51,430 nt of DNA, taken from contig NZ_AVBG01000019.1 of the NCBI RefSeq assembly GCF_000770675.1, positions 1 through 51,430 of the forward strand. The letters run 5' to 3'. Shown here in pieces: positions 38,320 through 49,489 of the stretch; position 1 is the first letter of the stretch; each line of letters begins with the position of its first letter. The notes beneath the pieces were generated by a model, which saw nothing but the letters and a program-made list of their open reading frames with translations, made no database searches and was not told the origin of the DNA. Source of the stretch: Pontibacillus chungwhensis BH030062 (GTDB lineage: Bacteria; Bacillota; Bacilli; Bacillales; BH030062). The translations under genes and the position numbers were made by a program.

Positions 38320-38415
38320 TGTATCCTCCCGATTACGGTATCTTTTTTAGTTATAACACGTCCATGCATTAAAATAAAACACAATCTGTTTGTCCTCTCC
38401 CATGTTTAGACAAAA

Positions 38416-38431
38416 TGATTCACGTGAAACA
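38416..38431. promoter_or_regulatory. parS-like site
   Basis: TGATTCACGTGAAACA differs at one base from the palindromic ParB site TGTTTCACGTGAAACA. It lies in the rnmV-yabE gap (38320-38553), which has no gene. B. subtilis has a parS near 4 degrees, in about this part of the chromosome. ParB loading here is inferred. Confidence 0.75.
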
Positions 38432-38529
38432 ATTTTTAGAATACTTTAATTTTTTTGTTCGACAAGAGGAGAAAATAGCCATAATGAGCATATAATATGG
38501 ATACGTACATACTAAGCACTTCAATAAAA

Positions 38530-38555
38530 AAAGCAGAGGTATAATCCTCTGCTTT
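38530..38555 (-). terminator. Terminator of yabE
   Basis: AAAGCAGAGG / CCTCTGCTTT stem overlapping the yabE stop, then TTTTTTATTG on the minus strand. Confidence 0.85.
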
Positions 38556-39750
38556 AATTCCCATATACTTTAACTTGCACACCACGGCGACCATAATTTA
38601 GGGCAGCACCCTTATCAGACATAAATAGATCAATGCGATTCCCCTTAATTGCTGACCCTTGGTCTCCCGCTATTGCATATCCATACCCTTCAACCCATAC
38701 CTTTGATCCTAATGGAATTACATTAGGGTCAACGGCAATAACCTTTTGATTTGGGTTAGCACGAAGGTTAATTCCTGTAGATGTCACACCACTACACCCT
38801 GTGCAGTAAGCTGTATACGCTGTTGCTTGCATGTATAATGTTTTTTGCACTCCCGATGAACTGTTACTGCGGGAAGGTTGAGATTGTGCTTGTTGCGATG
38901 GTTGAGCCTGTTGAACTTGTTGTACTTTAGTCCCAACAGCAACAATTTTATCTTTGCTATCCTTCTTATTCTCTTCTTTAATTAGTTTTCGCTCTACTTC
39001 TTCGCCATTTTCTAACGTCACTTCATAGTGCTTTACAACTTGGCCCTCTTCACCGTCTTGAACGACCTTTTCTTTCCCCTTAGCCAAGGATTTGTCGTTA
39101 CGTTTGACGACTGCATAATCCACCTGTTCTTCTATAACATCTGTAACCTTCTCTACTCGAGTGATCGTGACTTCATTTTGCTCTTTTGACAATGAAGCCG
39201 TATCTTTCTGTTTTAACCGATCAAGTTCTTTAAGAGAGATCTTCTGCTGTTTTAAGAAATCACTTACGGTGTTTGCCGTCGTCCAGACCTCAGAAGTTTC
39301 ACCACCATCATTTAAAGCGACCTGAAACGCCTTTTGAACCTGAATCTCCATGCCGTCTTGAATAGAGGATGCTTGTTCATGAGACATTTCATCTCGTTCT
39401 TCAATGGAGATGCCTTCTGCTTCGAAGAATTGTTGTACGGTATCGGCTGTTGTGTAATATTGCTCGGTGTTATCATCCACTTTCACAGTAACTTGTTTAG
39501 CAGATTGATAGTCTATTTGCATTCCTGTTGTAATTGTATCGTCAAGGTTGTGTGATAATTCATCATGTGGTTCCACTTTAATTCCTTGGTCATCTAAGAG
39601 ATCTTCCACTGTACTGGCATGAGTACGCACGGACTTCGTTTCTTTTTCAGTGCTCAATTGTACTTCCGCCTTTGTGGATTCAAACCCTAAGCTCCCAAGT
39701 AAGGCAAAAAACATAACGGCACTTGCGACCAACGCGATTAATTTTTTCAC
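38554..39750 (-). CDS. yabE: G5/3D-domain cell wall-binding protein (YabE, Rpf/Sps-like)
   Basis: 398-residue secreted or membrane-anchored wall protein. A signal-like hydrophobic segment is at 4-22. Three DUF348 repeats follow (about 30-185, each with TVxDLLxxQGI-type cores), then a G5 domain (about 195-270), a Gln/Ser linker (280-300) and a C-terminal 3D domain (about 305-398) with aspartates in VDPNVIPLG, GDQGSAIKG and RIDLFMSD. The 3D domain resembles lytic transglycosylase folds, so it probably cleaves peptidoglycan. B. subtilis yabE is controlled by an antisense RNA; I saw no clear equivalent. Confidence 0.93.
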   Translation of the reverse strand: MKKLIALVASAVMFFALLGSLGFESTKAEVQLSTEKETKSVRTHASTVEDLLDDQGIKVEPHDELSHNLDDTITTGMQIDYQSAKQVTVKVDDNTEQYYTTADTVQQFFEAEGISIEERDEMSHEQASSIQDGMEIQVQKAFQVALNDGGETSEVWTTANTVSDFLKQQKISLKELDRLKQKDTASLSKEQNEVTITRVEKVTDVIEEQVDYAVVKRNDKSLAKGKEKVVQDGEEGQVVKHYEVTLENGEEVERKLIKEENKKDSKDKIVAVGTKVQQVQQAQPSQQAQSQPSRSNSSSGVQKTLYMQATAYTAYCTGCSGVTSTGINLRANPNQKVIAVDPNVIPLGSKVWVEGYGYAIAGDQGSAIKGNRIDLFMSDKGAALNYGRRGVQVKVYGN

Positions 39751-39889
39751 GCTTCTGCCTCCTTTTTTCTACGCAGTGTATTATATCCACCGCACCAACA
39801 TCTGTCAAATCATTAGCAGCAGAAATGGAAAAAGGACCCACATAACCCCCTTGGCTCCCTTTACTATACCTGCTCCCTTTTCAAAAAGA

Positions 39890-39940
39890 AACGGAAAAAT
39901 CGCGACAGATGTGTACAAAACCTGCCACGATTTTTCCGTT
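39890..39940 (-). terminator. Possible terminator of tatD
   Basis: AACGGAAAAATCG / CGATTTTTCCGTT stem with a long internal loop of about 23 bases, then TTCTTTTTG on the minus strand. It is a large hairpin just after tatD. Confidence 0.55.
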
Positions 39941-39958
39941 ATTTTATGCTTTTCCATT

Positions 39959-40729
39959 TTATTGGTCAAGTTTAAATAGTTTAAAGGCATTTCTTGTCGT
40001 TGTTTGTCCAACTTCTTCGAGCGAAATTCCTTTTAATTCAGCCACTTGCTCCGCAACAAGTTTAACGTAAGCTGGTTCATTACGAGTTCCGCGATTTGGA
40101 TGTGGGGCAAGAAACGGACAATCTGTCTCTACTAATAGGTGATCAAGATCAATAGCTTCTGCTACTTCTTTTGGTTTCTTAGCATTCTTAAAAGTAACAG
40201 GGCCGCCTAAAGAGATGTAGAAGTTCATCTCTATACATTCCCTAGCAATCTCGACAGATCCACTGTAACAGTGCATGATGCCCCCAACTTCTTCTGCGTT
40301 CTCTTCCTTTAGAATATCAACGATATCTTGTGTCGCTTCACGGTTGTGAATAATAATAGGCATTTGGACTTTCTTCGCAAGTTCAATTTGCTTTCGGAAG
40401 ACTTCTTTTTGTACATCCACCGGAGATTTGTCCCAATGATAATCTAATCCCATCTCACCAATCGCAACCACTTTTGGGTGAGCAGAAAGTTCTTCAATCC
40501 AGTCTAAATCCGCTTCTTCCATGTCAATCGCATCTACAGGGTGCCAACCAACAGCAGCATAAATGTTGTCATGAGATTCAGCAATTTCAATAGCTAATGG
40601 AATCGTTTCCCGGTCAAAGCCTACAACAACCATATAGTCAACCCCGGCTTCGCGGGCTCGTTTAATGACTTCTTCTCGATCTTCATCAAATTGTCTGGCA
40701 TTTAAATGCACGTGTGTATCAAACAGCAT
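39959..40729 (-). CDS. tatD: TatD-family metal-dependent DNase
   Basis: 256-residue TIM-barrel hydrolase: DTHVHLN (4-10), E in GEMGLDYHWD, IIHNREA, HCYSGS and LLVETDCPFL carry the metal-binding residues. I start at ATG 40729 with GGAG 8 bp before it. The frame stays open 59 codons further to 40906, but that part comes from the repeat at 40815-40955 and is not TatD. It lies between metG and yabE. Confidence 0.95.
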   Translation of the reverse strand: MLFDTHVHLNARQFDEDREEVIKRAREAGVDYMVVVGFDRETIPLAIEIAESHDNIYAAVGWHPVDAIDMEEADLDWIEELSAHPKVVAIGEMGLDYHWDKSPVDVQKEVFRKQIELAKKVQMPIIIHNREATQDIVDILKEENAEEVGGIMHCYSGSVEIARECIEMNFYISLGGPVTFKNAKKPKEVAEAIDLDHLLVETDCPFLAPHPNRGTRNEPAYVKLVAEQVAELKGISLEEVGQTTTRNAFKLFKLDQ

Positions 40730-40814
40730 GTCACTGACTCCTTTATTACGTTCTTTTAGTTGTATTGTAACACCAGTCCATATGTGTTCAAAATTATCAC
40801 ACTTCACTATGATA

Positions 40815-40955
40815 ATGTTTCCGTTTGCACTAATTGAGCGTAAGGTGGTTCGGGAAATCACTCGCTTTCCGCGGAAAGCGAGCCGTTCCCAAGACACACC
40901 AACCACTTAACAAATTTAACGGCCACTCACATCCCAGCTTCAAGTCTTCCATATA
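40815..40955 (-). mobile_element. Shortened copy of the MITE-like repeat
   Basis: On the minus strand it starts TATATGGAAGACTTGAAG, runs through GGCCGTTA and CTCGCTTTCC, then directly CGCGGAAAGCGAG, TTTCCCG and ends near AACGGAAACATT, in the same order as 17606-17895. About 120 bp of the GC-rich centre are missing, leaving a 20-bp palindrome. The second terminal repeat is poor. Confidence 0.7.
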
Positions 40956-40964
40956 AATAAAAAA

Positions 40965-40989
40965 GGGTACTCTATACCATAGAGTACCC
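40965..40989 (-). terminator. Terminator of metG
   Basis: GGGTACTCTAT-ACC-ATAGAGTACCC perfect 11-bp stem just after the metG stop, then TTTTTATTT on the minus strand. Confidence 0.9.
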
Positions 40990-40996
40990 TTAATTT

Positions 40997-42994
<1,998 letters not shown>

Positions 42995-43059
42995 TCAAAC
43001 TAACGAGAGTAATCACTTTTAGTATCTAGTTCATGCATCCCCTCTATTTTATCGGTTCA

Positions 43060-43117
43060 TAAGCATTATTTCCATTCCTAACAAAAAACTATACAAAATC
43101 AATGCTTATTAAATCAA
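43060..43117 (-). promoter_or_regulatory. Probable metG promoter with inverted repeat
   Basis: Minus strand TTGATT (43112-43117), 18-bp spacer, TATAGT (43088-43093). A perfect 9-bp inverted repeat, ATAAGCATT (43060-43068) and AATGCTTAT (43102-43110), brackets the -10. The metG-abrB gap (42959-43507) has otherwise only the abrB control region and the AT-rich, purine-rich tract 43141-43260, where I see no gene. Confidence 0.45.
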
Positions 43118-43410
43118 GAGATGAACTTAATTAAACGCTTCGGTTGAGAGGAAAACCCTCCGGGTATAGTTACTATAAGTTAGTTCTTACACTCCAAATA
43201 AAGGAGGTGAATTTTTAGTTACATCTTTTTTATTCCACCCCCCTAAAAAGGTCGGATAATGTCGAAAGATTGTAGTAGCTGTATGCGAAATCACTTCCTT
43301 TTAATTGAAAAAGTTAAGAAACAATAACAGCTTTAGGAAATTTCTCCTGAACCGTGATTCACCTGCTTTATATTTTGTTAAATTCTTGTTGGATTTGGCA
43401 AATAAAAGAA

Positions 43411-43439
43411 TTGACACCGATGGGAATCACTGGTACTAT
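43411..43439 (+). promoter_or_regulatory. abrB promoter
   Basis: TTGACA (43411-43416), 17-bp spacer, TACTAT (43434-43439) on the plus strand; transcription would begin near 43446. Confidence 0.8.
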
Positions 43440-43452
43440 ATGAGGTATAGAA

Positions 43453-43469
43453 TGTCGAAACATGACGAA
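43453..43469 (+). promoter_or_regulatory. Tandem Spo0A boxes repressing abrB
   Basis: TGTCGAA (43453-43459) and TGACGAA (43463-43469) on the same face, 10 bp apart, just downstream of the start point. B. subtilis abrB has the same arrangement, through which Spo0A~P represses it. Confidence 0.8.
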
Positions 43470-43507
43470 GATAAAGAAAATATTTTTGAGTGAGAGGAGC
43501 AATACAC

Positions 43508-43795
43508 ATGAAATCAACTGGTATTGTACGTAAGGTAGACGAACTGGGTCGCGTTGTAATTCCAATCGAATTACGCCGTACTCTTGGAATTAATGAGAAA
43601 GATGCTCTAGAAATCTATGTAGATGACGATCGCATCGTACTAAAAAAATATAAGCCAAACATGACTTGTCATGTTACAGGTGAGGTTTCTGAGAGTAACA
43701 TGAGCCTTGCAAATGGCAAATTAGTTCTTAGCCCAGAAGGTGCAAAAGAATTAATGAACGAAATTCAAAATAGCTTAAACAACAAAGTAGACTAA
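43508..43795 (+). CDS. abrB: Transition-state regulator AbrB
   Basis: 95 residues. N-terminal swapped-hairpin DNA-binding domain (MKSTGIVRKVDELGRVVIPI, to about 50) nearly identical to B. subtilis AbrB, and a C-terminal multimerisation domain with CHVTGEVSESN. Represses stationary-phase genes such as spoVG during growth. The ATG at 43508 follows GAGAGGAG; an upstream GTG/TTG frame adds six residues and is not needed. It is one of the few plus-strand genes, divergent from metG as in B. subtilis. Confidence 0.98.
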   Translation: MKSTGIVRKVDELGRVVIPIELRRTLGINEKDALEIYVDDDRIVLKKYKPNMTCHVTGEVSESNMSLANGKLVLSPEGAKELMNEIQNSLNNKVD

Positions 43796-43822
43796 TAAAG
43801 AGATAAAAAAAGAGACGACAAA

Positions 43823-43847
43823 CCCCCGCCAAAAGCGGGGGTTTTTT
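43823..43847. terminator. Bidirectional terminator between abrB and rsmI
   Basis: CCCCCGC-CAAAA-GCGGGGG stem followed by TTTTTT on the plus strand, serving abrB; on the minus strand it follows the rsmI stop, with a weaker T tract. Confidence 0.9.
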
Positions 43848-43848
43848 A

Positions 43849-44721
43849 TTACGTATGGTAGGCTTGGTAAACCTCTCTCTTTGGCATCTTTCGATCAACA
43901 GAAACTTGTTTAATAGCATCCTTTGACGATTGACCCCGTTCAATATAATGCTCTACGTGCTCTATAAGGGATAAATCATCCCACCAGCTAGCCTCATTCT
44001 CTACTTCTTCACTTTGTCTGCCTTCTACAATAATACAGAATTCTCCACGTACTTGCTCTGTATGTGCCCATTCTAAGACCTCAGAAGCTGTTCCCCTGAT
44101 ATATTCCTCATATTTCTTAGTCAGTTCGCGAGCTAATACAACTTGGCGATTACCTAACCCTTCATGCAGAGCCTTTAGCATTTCTTTTAACCGATGAGGT
44201 GATTCGTAAAATACCAATGTTCCTGAATCTTTACTTAACCTCTCCAGTTCTTCTTTGCGCTCTTTCTTCTTACGTGGCAAAAAACCATAGAAAGAGAATC
44301 GCGTCGTGTCTAATCCAGAACCTACCAGGGCACAAAGAGCAGCATTAGCACCGGGTAGTACAACGACTGAAATGTCTTCTTCAATAGCACGCTTTACTAT
44401 CTCAAAACCAGGATCAGACACCCCTGGCATACCTGCATCACTTACAATGGCTATTTTTTTTCCACTTTGTAAAGCATGTAATAAGTAATCTTCCCGGTTA
44501 TATTTATTATGTTCATGATAACTAGTTAAAGGCGTATGCAAATCAAAATGCGTTAATAACTTCTTCGTCTGCCTTGTATCTTCAGCTGCTATTTCATCCA
44601 CTTCACTTAAAATACGTAAAGCCCTATAAGTAATGTCTTCTAAATTGCCAATCGGTGTTGGGACAATGTACAACTCGCCCTGATGATCTTCACGAGTTTC
44701 GAAGCTTTTTTGAATCTTCAT
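43849..44721 (-). CDS. rsmI: 16S rRNA (cytidine1402-2'-O)-methyltransferase
   Basis: 290 residues. Tetrapyrrole-methylase fold with YIVPTPIGNLEDIT (18-31), AAEDTRQT and SDAGMPGVSDPG. Methylates C1402 of 16S rRNA. It overlaps the GIY-YIG gene by 32 bp, as in B. subtilis yabC order. Confidence 0.96.
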   Translation of the reverse strand: MKIQKSFETREDHQGELYIVPTPIGNLEDITYRALRILSEVDEIAAEDTRQTKKLLTHFDLHTPLTSYHEHNKYNREDYLLHALQSGKKIAIVSDAGMPGVSDPGFEIVKRAIEEDISVVVLPGANAALCALVGSGLDTTRFSFYGFLPRKKKERKEELERLSKDSGTLVFYESPHRLKEMLKALHEGLGNRQVVLARELTKKYEEYIRGTASEVLEWAHTEQVRGEFCIIVEGRQSEEVENEASWWDDLSLIEHVEHYIERGQSSKDAIKQVSVDRKMPKREVYQAYHT

Positions 44722-44992
44722 GATTTGCCATACCTTTCTGACCTGAATGAATAAGACGCTCCTTTTGGGAACGCGTTAGTCGTTTAATTCGATATTCTTC
44801 TTGCATTGCTTCACGCTTGGTTGAGTAATGAGCACAATAAACGAGAGTAAACGGGCCTCTACCTCTTGTATATTTCGCCCCTTTCCCAGATTCATGCATA
44901 CTCAAGCGTTTCGCTAAGTCGTTCGTGTACCCTGTGTAGATTGTAGCATCCTTACAACGAAGCATGTACACCACGTGTTCATCAGTTTCCAT
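44690..44992 (-). CDS. GIY-YIG domain protein (YazA-like)
   Basis: 100 residues. The GIY-YIG endonuclease-like domain occupies about 5-80: [19 protein letters not shown], with the ET-type YIG variant TGYTND, then KYTRGRGP. Single-domain UPF0213 family; nuclease role uncertain. Overlaps both neighbours (yabB by 11 bp, rsmI by 32 bp), a coupled cluster. Confidence 0.93.
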   Translation of the reverse strand: METDEHVVYMLRCKDATIYTGYTNDLAKRLSMHESGKGAKYTRGRGPFTLVYCAHYSTKREAMQEEYRIKRLTRSQKERLIHSGQKGMANHEDSKKLRNS

Positions 44993-45725
44993 AGAGAAGG
45001 TGCCTCATCTCATCAGAGTAAAGTCCATTCTCTTGATAAATATAAAGAGGAGGGAGGACTTTCAGGTCTGGTTTCCCATCTCTTGTACCTTCGATCAGTA
45101 CCATATTCGCCTCTTTTCCAGGCTTAGGGTACACAAGCTGTATGCGTTTAGGTTCTACCTGATATTTTCGGAAGAGAGTAATAAGGTCTGGGAGACGACC
45201 CGGGCGATGGACCATTGAGACCTTTCCTCCTGATTTCGTTAAGCGGCTGCAAGACCATACGACATCTTCTAATGTACAATAAATCTCATGACGAGCAATC
45301 GCTAAGTGTTCATTTTCATTTTTATAATCCTCTTTTGGGGTAGGAAAATAAGGGGGGTTACAAGTAACTAAATCAAACTTACCGTTTCCTAATGTCTTGG
45401 GCATTTCTTTTAGATCGCCATGAATGAATTGAATTTGATCTTCTAAGTCATTCAGCTTCGTATTTCGAAGTGCCATATCATATAAACGCTCTTGTAATTC
45501 CACACCTGTAATACTAGCCCTTGAACGATTACTTAGAAAGAATGGAATAACCCCATTGCCTGTACATAAATCCAATATATTTCCTCTTTTTATAGGAACA
45601 TACGTAAATTTAGCTAGTAAAACAGCATCCAATGAAAAGGCAAAAACACTATTGCTTTGTATTATACGTAGGTTTTCTTCTGCTAATAAATAATCAATTC
45701 TCTCATCTCCATGTAATTCTACCAT
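44982..45725 (-). CDS. SAM-dependent methyltransferase, TrmN6-like (YabB)
   Basis: 247 residues. Rossmann SAM motif [16 protein letters not shown] (near 49-64) and the amino-methylase motif NPPY (near 125-128), typical of N6-adenine methyltransferases. TrmN6 of E. coli methylates tRNA-Val A37; the substrate here is inferred. Start follows GGGAGTGA. Confidence 0.92.
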   Translation of the reverse strand: MVELHGDERIDYLLAEENLRIIQSNSVFAFSLDAVLLAKFTYVPIKRGNILDLCTGNGVIPFFLSNRSRASITGVELQERLYDMALRNTKLNDLEDQIQFIHGDLKEMPKTLGNGKFDLVTCNPPYFPTPKEDYKNENEHLAIARHEIYCTLEDVVWSCSRLTKSGGKVSMVHRPGRLPDLITLFRKYQVEPKRIQLVYPKPGKEANMVLIEGTRDGKPDLKVLPPLYIYQENGLYSDEMRHLLYGN

Positions 45726-45764
45726 GGATCATTCACTCCCTCATTCAACCGTCAAGATAAATAG

Positions 45765-45791
45765 AGAGGCTGTCCATATGGAACAGCCTCT
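45765..45791 (-). terminator. Stem-loop after yabA
   Basis: AGAGGCTGT / ACAGCCTCT stem between yabA and the methyltransferase gene. The following T tract is poor, so it may attenuate only partly. Confidence 0.5.
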
Positions 45792-45795
45792 AACA

Positions 45796-46143
45796 TTACT
45801 TCTTTTTATTTAAAAATGATAGGCAAAATAAGCAATCTTCATCCCTGGGACTCCCAAAATGGAGGTTACAGATATGGAATCCCTCTTCGTACAAACGAGC
45901 GAGATTATCATATCCTTCACCCACCAAAGCTCCCTTTGCTTCGGATTGTTTTGACTCGCTTTGTTCAGAATGTTCATGATCTTGCTCAAGACGTTGCCTT
46001 AGGTGGTGGTTCTCTACGGATAGATGTTGATTCTCTTCCAACAGCTCCACCAGTTGCTTTTTTAGATCCCCTAATTGTTGATAGAGTTGTCCGATTTGCT
46101 CTTCCATATGTGATACTTGTTCAAAAATTTCTTTTTTATTCAC
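45796..46143 (-). CDS. yabA: Replication initiation control protein YabA
   Basis: 115 residues. An N-terminal coiled coil (about 1-60) makes the tetramer; the C-terminal zinc domain has HICN, then CLFCLSF near the end. YabA binds DnaA and the DnaN clamp to limit initiation. I start at GTG 46143, with GGGGTGG 8 bp upstream, giving MNKKEIFEQ as in B. subtilis; the frame runs to 46188 into ricT. Confidence 0.96.
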   Translation of the reverse strand: MNKKEIFEQVSHMEEQIGQLYQQLGDLKKQLVELLEENQHLSVENHHLRQRLEQDHEHSEQSESKQSEAKGALVGEGYDNLARLYEEGFHICNLHFGSPRDEDCLFCLSFLNKKK

Positions 46144-46159
46144 GCTTACATCCACCCCA

Positions 46160-46987
46160 TTATTCTGTGGCTTGCGTTGGTACTGCACCTTCTTGAATGA
46201 GTTCTTCTAGTGTATATTCAATAACTCGTTCTTGATCAGGGATTTCTATTTGAATGACACGTTCAAGGATGTTTAAGCCAACGACCTTGCCGGGGCCTTG
46301 TGGTGTCCTGATATCTTCTCCAATATCCGGAAGTTCTTTTTTGGCTGTTTCATAATCATCGTTCTCATATTTCAAACAGCACATAAGGCGACCACATAAG
46401 CCTTAAATTTTCGCAGGATTAAGCGATAGATTTTGATCTTTAGCCATCTTTATGGAAACCGGTTCAAAATCCCCTAAAAAGGTAGAACAACACAACATAC
46501 GGCCACATGGACCTATGCCACCTAACATTTTCGCCTCGTCACGTACGCCGATTTGACGCAACTCAATCCGTGTTTTAAACACAGATGCCAGATCTTTCAC
46601 AAGGTTACGGAAGTCTACACGACCGTCAGCCGTAAAATAAAAGATTACTTTATTTCGATCAAATGTATATTCCACATCAACAAGCTTCATATCTAGCTTA
46701 TGTTGTATAATCTTATCAGCACAAACATTAAATGCTTCTTTCGCATTTTGCTTGTTCTCTGTTACAACTAACTTATCTTTTTCATCCGCAATTCGGATGA
46801 CTTTCTTAAGCGGTAAGACAATATCTTCTTCATCTACTTGTTTACTCGAAATCACAACTTTACCGAACTCAATTCCTCGTACGGTCTCAACTATTACATA
46901 ATCGTCGTCTGTAATTTGGTAAGTATCTGGATCGAAATAATAAATCTTTCCCGCCTGTTTGAAACGTACACCAACTACTTCAACCAT
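46160..46987 (-). pseudogene. ricT: ricT (yaaT) PSP1-domain gene interrupted by an in-frame TAA
   Basis: RicT acts with RicA and RicF (Y-complex, Fe-S clusters) in RNA processing, biofilm, competence and sporulation. The frame from 46987 encodes 194 good residues (start VVGVRFKQAGKIYYFDPD-like, later GGIGPCGRMLCCSTFLGDF), then TAA at 46403-46405. The same frame goes on with GLCGRLMCCLKYENDDYETA to a natural stop at 46160. Family proteins have KISGLCGRLMCC, so the stop stands for Ser; one base change (TCA to TAA) suffices. The rest would be 275 residues, full family length. Stop loss would restore it. It could be a sequencing error. Confidence 0.85.
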
Positions 46988-46991
46988 TCAA

Positions 46992-47978
46992 TCACCTCTG
47001 TATTTGAAGCGTGAGTTGTTCCATCACCAGGGTTGGGTGAACATTTGAGATTAGCTTACGTTTTGCCTCTAAAATATGGGACAGAGCATTTGTTGCAAAT
47101 TGCTTGGACCATGTATAGGAGCTTGTACGAATGCGCTCCCTTTCTGTAATAAAAACAATAGATGACTCCATACCAACATGTTCGTACACTAAATCCTTAA
47201 ACCATAAGGAAAGAAGATCTAAACCTTGGTTCATGGCATCTCGGTCTTTAAAATGAGGCATCCATTGATTGTTCACGAATAATAAAGCCTCGCTGGGTTT
47301 TTCCTGAAGGACTTCAATTAATTGTATCACTAACTTTCTCGCGTTCGCAAACCAGTCATCACGATTCATTTCGAGCGCATCCTCTAAATTATTCGTTAAG
47401 GCACTTAATAAACGGGCTGAAGACTCCGAAACACCCTCTTCAATCAAGCGCTTTGTCACATTCTCTGTATTGAGTGGCTGAAACGCCATTATCTGACACC
47501 TAGAGCGAATTGTGTCCAGAAGTGCTTGCCCGTTTTCTGTTAGAAGCATTGCCACTGTTTGACGGTTTGGTTCCTCAAGAAACTTTAACAACCTGTTAGA
47601 GGCATTAGCCGTCATTTTATCTGCATCTTCTACAATGTATACCTTTTGATTTGACTCTAATCCAGTATAGGTGAACTCTTTTTGTAAATGAAGAATTTGC
47701 TCTTTCTTAATTGACTGTCCTTCTGGCTGAATAACGTGTACATCAGGATGATTACCAGAGTCAATTCGGATGCAATCTTTACAGGTCTGGCAAGGTTCCA
47801 CGCCTTCCCGAAAGCGACAGAAGAAGCTTTTTGCAAATAATAAACTCATAGCAAGCTTCCCCGTTCCCTTTGAGCCTTGAAATAAATAAGCGTGAGAGAT
47901 GCGATCTTTTTGAATACTATTGGTTAACATTTTTGTAACCATAGGCTGAATGTCGATCATATCGGCCCACTTGTTCAT
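46992..47978 (-). CDS. holB: DNA polymerase III delta prime subunit
   Basis: Clamp-loader subunit. About 328 residues from ATG 47978 (AAGGT upstream; GTG at 47987 is the alternative). AAA fold with GSKGTGKL P-loop (family-typical changed site), a zinc cluster CRFREGVEPCQTCKDC, KFLEEPNR and RSRC arginine finger. Follows yaaR by a few bases. Confidence 0.96.
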   Translation of the reverse strand: MNKWADMIDIQPMVTKMLTNSIQKDRISHAYLFQGSKGTGKLAMSLLFAKSFFCRFREGVEPCQTCKDCIRIDSGNHPDVHVIQPEGQSIKKEQILHLQKEFTYTGLESNQKVYIVEDADKMTANASNRLLKFLEEPNRQTVAMLLTENGQALLDTIRSRCQIMAFQPLNTENVTKRLIEEGVSESSARLLSALTNNLEDALEMNRDDWFANARKLVIQLIEVLQEKPSEALLFVNNQWMPHFKDRDAMNQGLDLLSLWFKDLVYEHVGMESSIVFITERERIRTSSYTWSKQFATNALSHILEAKRKLISNVHPTLVMEQLTLQIQR

Positions 47979-47991
47979 TACTGTCACTACC

Positions 47992-48432
47992 TTACATATA
48001 TAAGTTCACTAATAGTCCCTTTATCTCCCCAATGATGTCTAATACATCAATGGACTTCTTCTCTTGATTCATGACTTCATCGGTTAATTCCGCTAACTTT
48101 TCATCTACTGACTGCACAAGTGTAAGTTTTCGGCTCTGACCGTCCATACTCCAACTATGGGATTGCTTTAAGTCCATCCCATACTGAACAGATTCCTGTA
48201 CAAATGATTTTACAAGTCGCTTATACTTGGCTAAATCCTTGAAAGAGCGAAAGCGAGCAACTTTCTCTCCCTGCTTCGTAATATCTCCCATAAGGCGATG
48301 TAATTCCTGCTGACGCATCTTTTGTGATTCAGATTGCACCATCTGACCAAAGCCTTGGGGGCCAGTAGAATTCGGCCTTATATTCTTTTGAGCTGAATCA
48401 AGCTGTGACCTTAAGTCTTGACCGATCTTCAT
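47992..48432 (-). CDS. YaaR family protein (DUF327)
   Basis: 146 residues, predicted helical. The conserved core includes GDITKQGEKVARFRSFKDLA, then YKRLVKSFVQ and the C-terminal DVLDIIGEIKGLLVNLYM. The role is unknown. Located between darA and holB as in B. subtilis. Start follows GGGGGATGATGGC. Confidence 0.92.
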   Translation of the reverse strand: MKIGQDLRSQLDSAQKNIRPNSTGPQGFGQMVQSESQKMRQQELHRLMGDITKQGEKVARFRSFKDLAKYKRLVKSFVQESVQYGMDLKQSHSWSMDGQSRKLTLVQSVDEKLAELTDEVMNQEKKSIDVLDIIGEIKGLLVNLYM

Positions 48433-48449
48433 GCCATCATCCCCCTATG

Positions 48450-49483
<1,034 letters not shown>

Positions 49484-49489
49484 TCTCCT

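Noticed and set aside
40730-40906. 59-residue N-terminal extension of TatD
   Set aside because: It translates the repeat element; the real start has a ribosome binding site and matches the family.
43201-43265. AAAGGAGGTGA ribosome binding site suggesting a small plus-strand gene
   Set aside because: The following frame stops after three codons and no other start is suitably placed; possibly a remnant.
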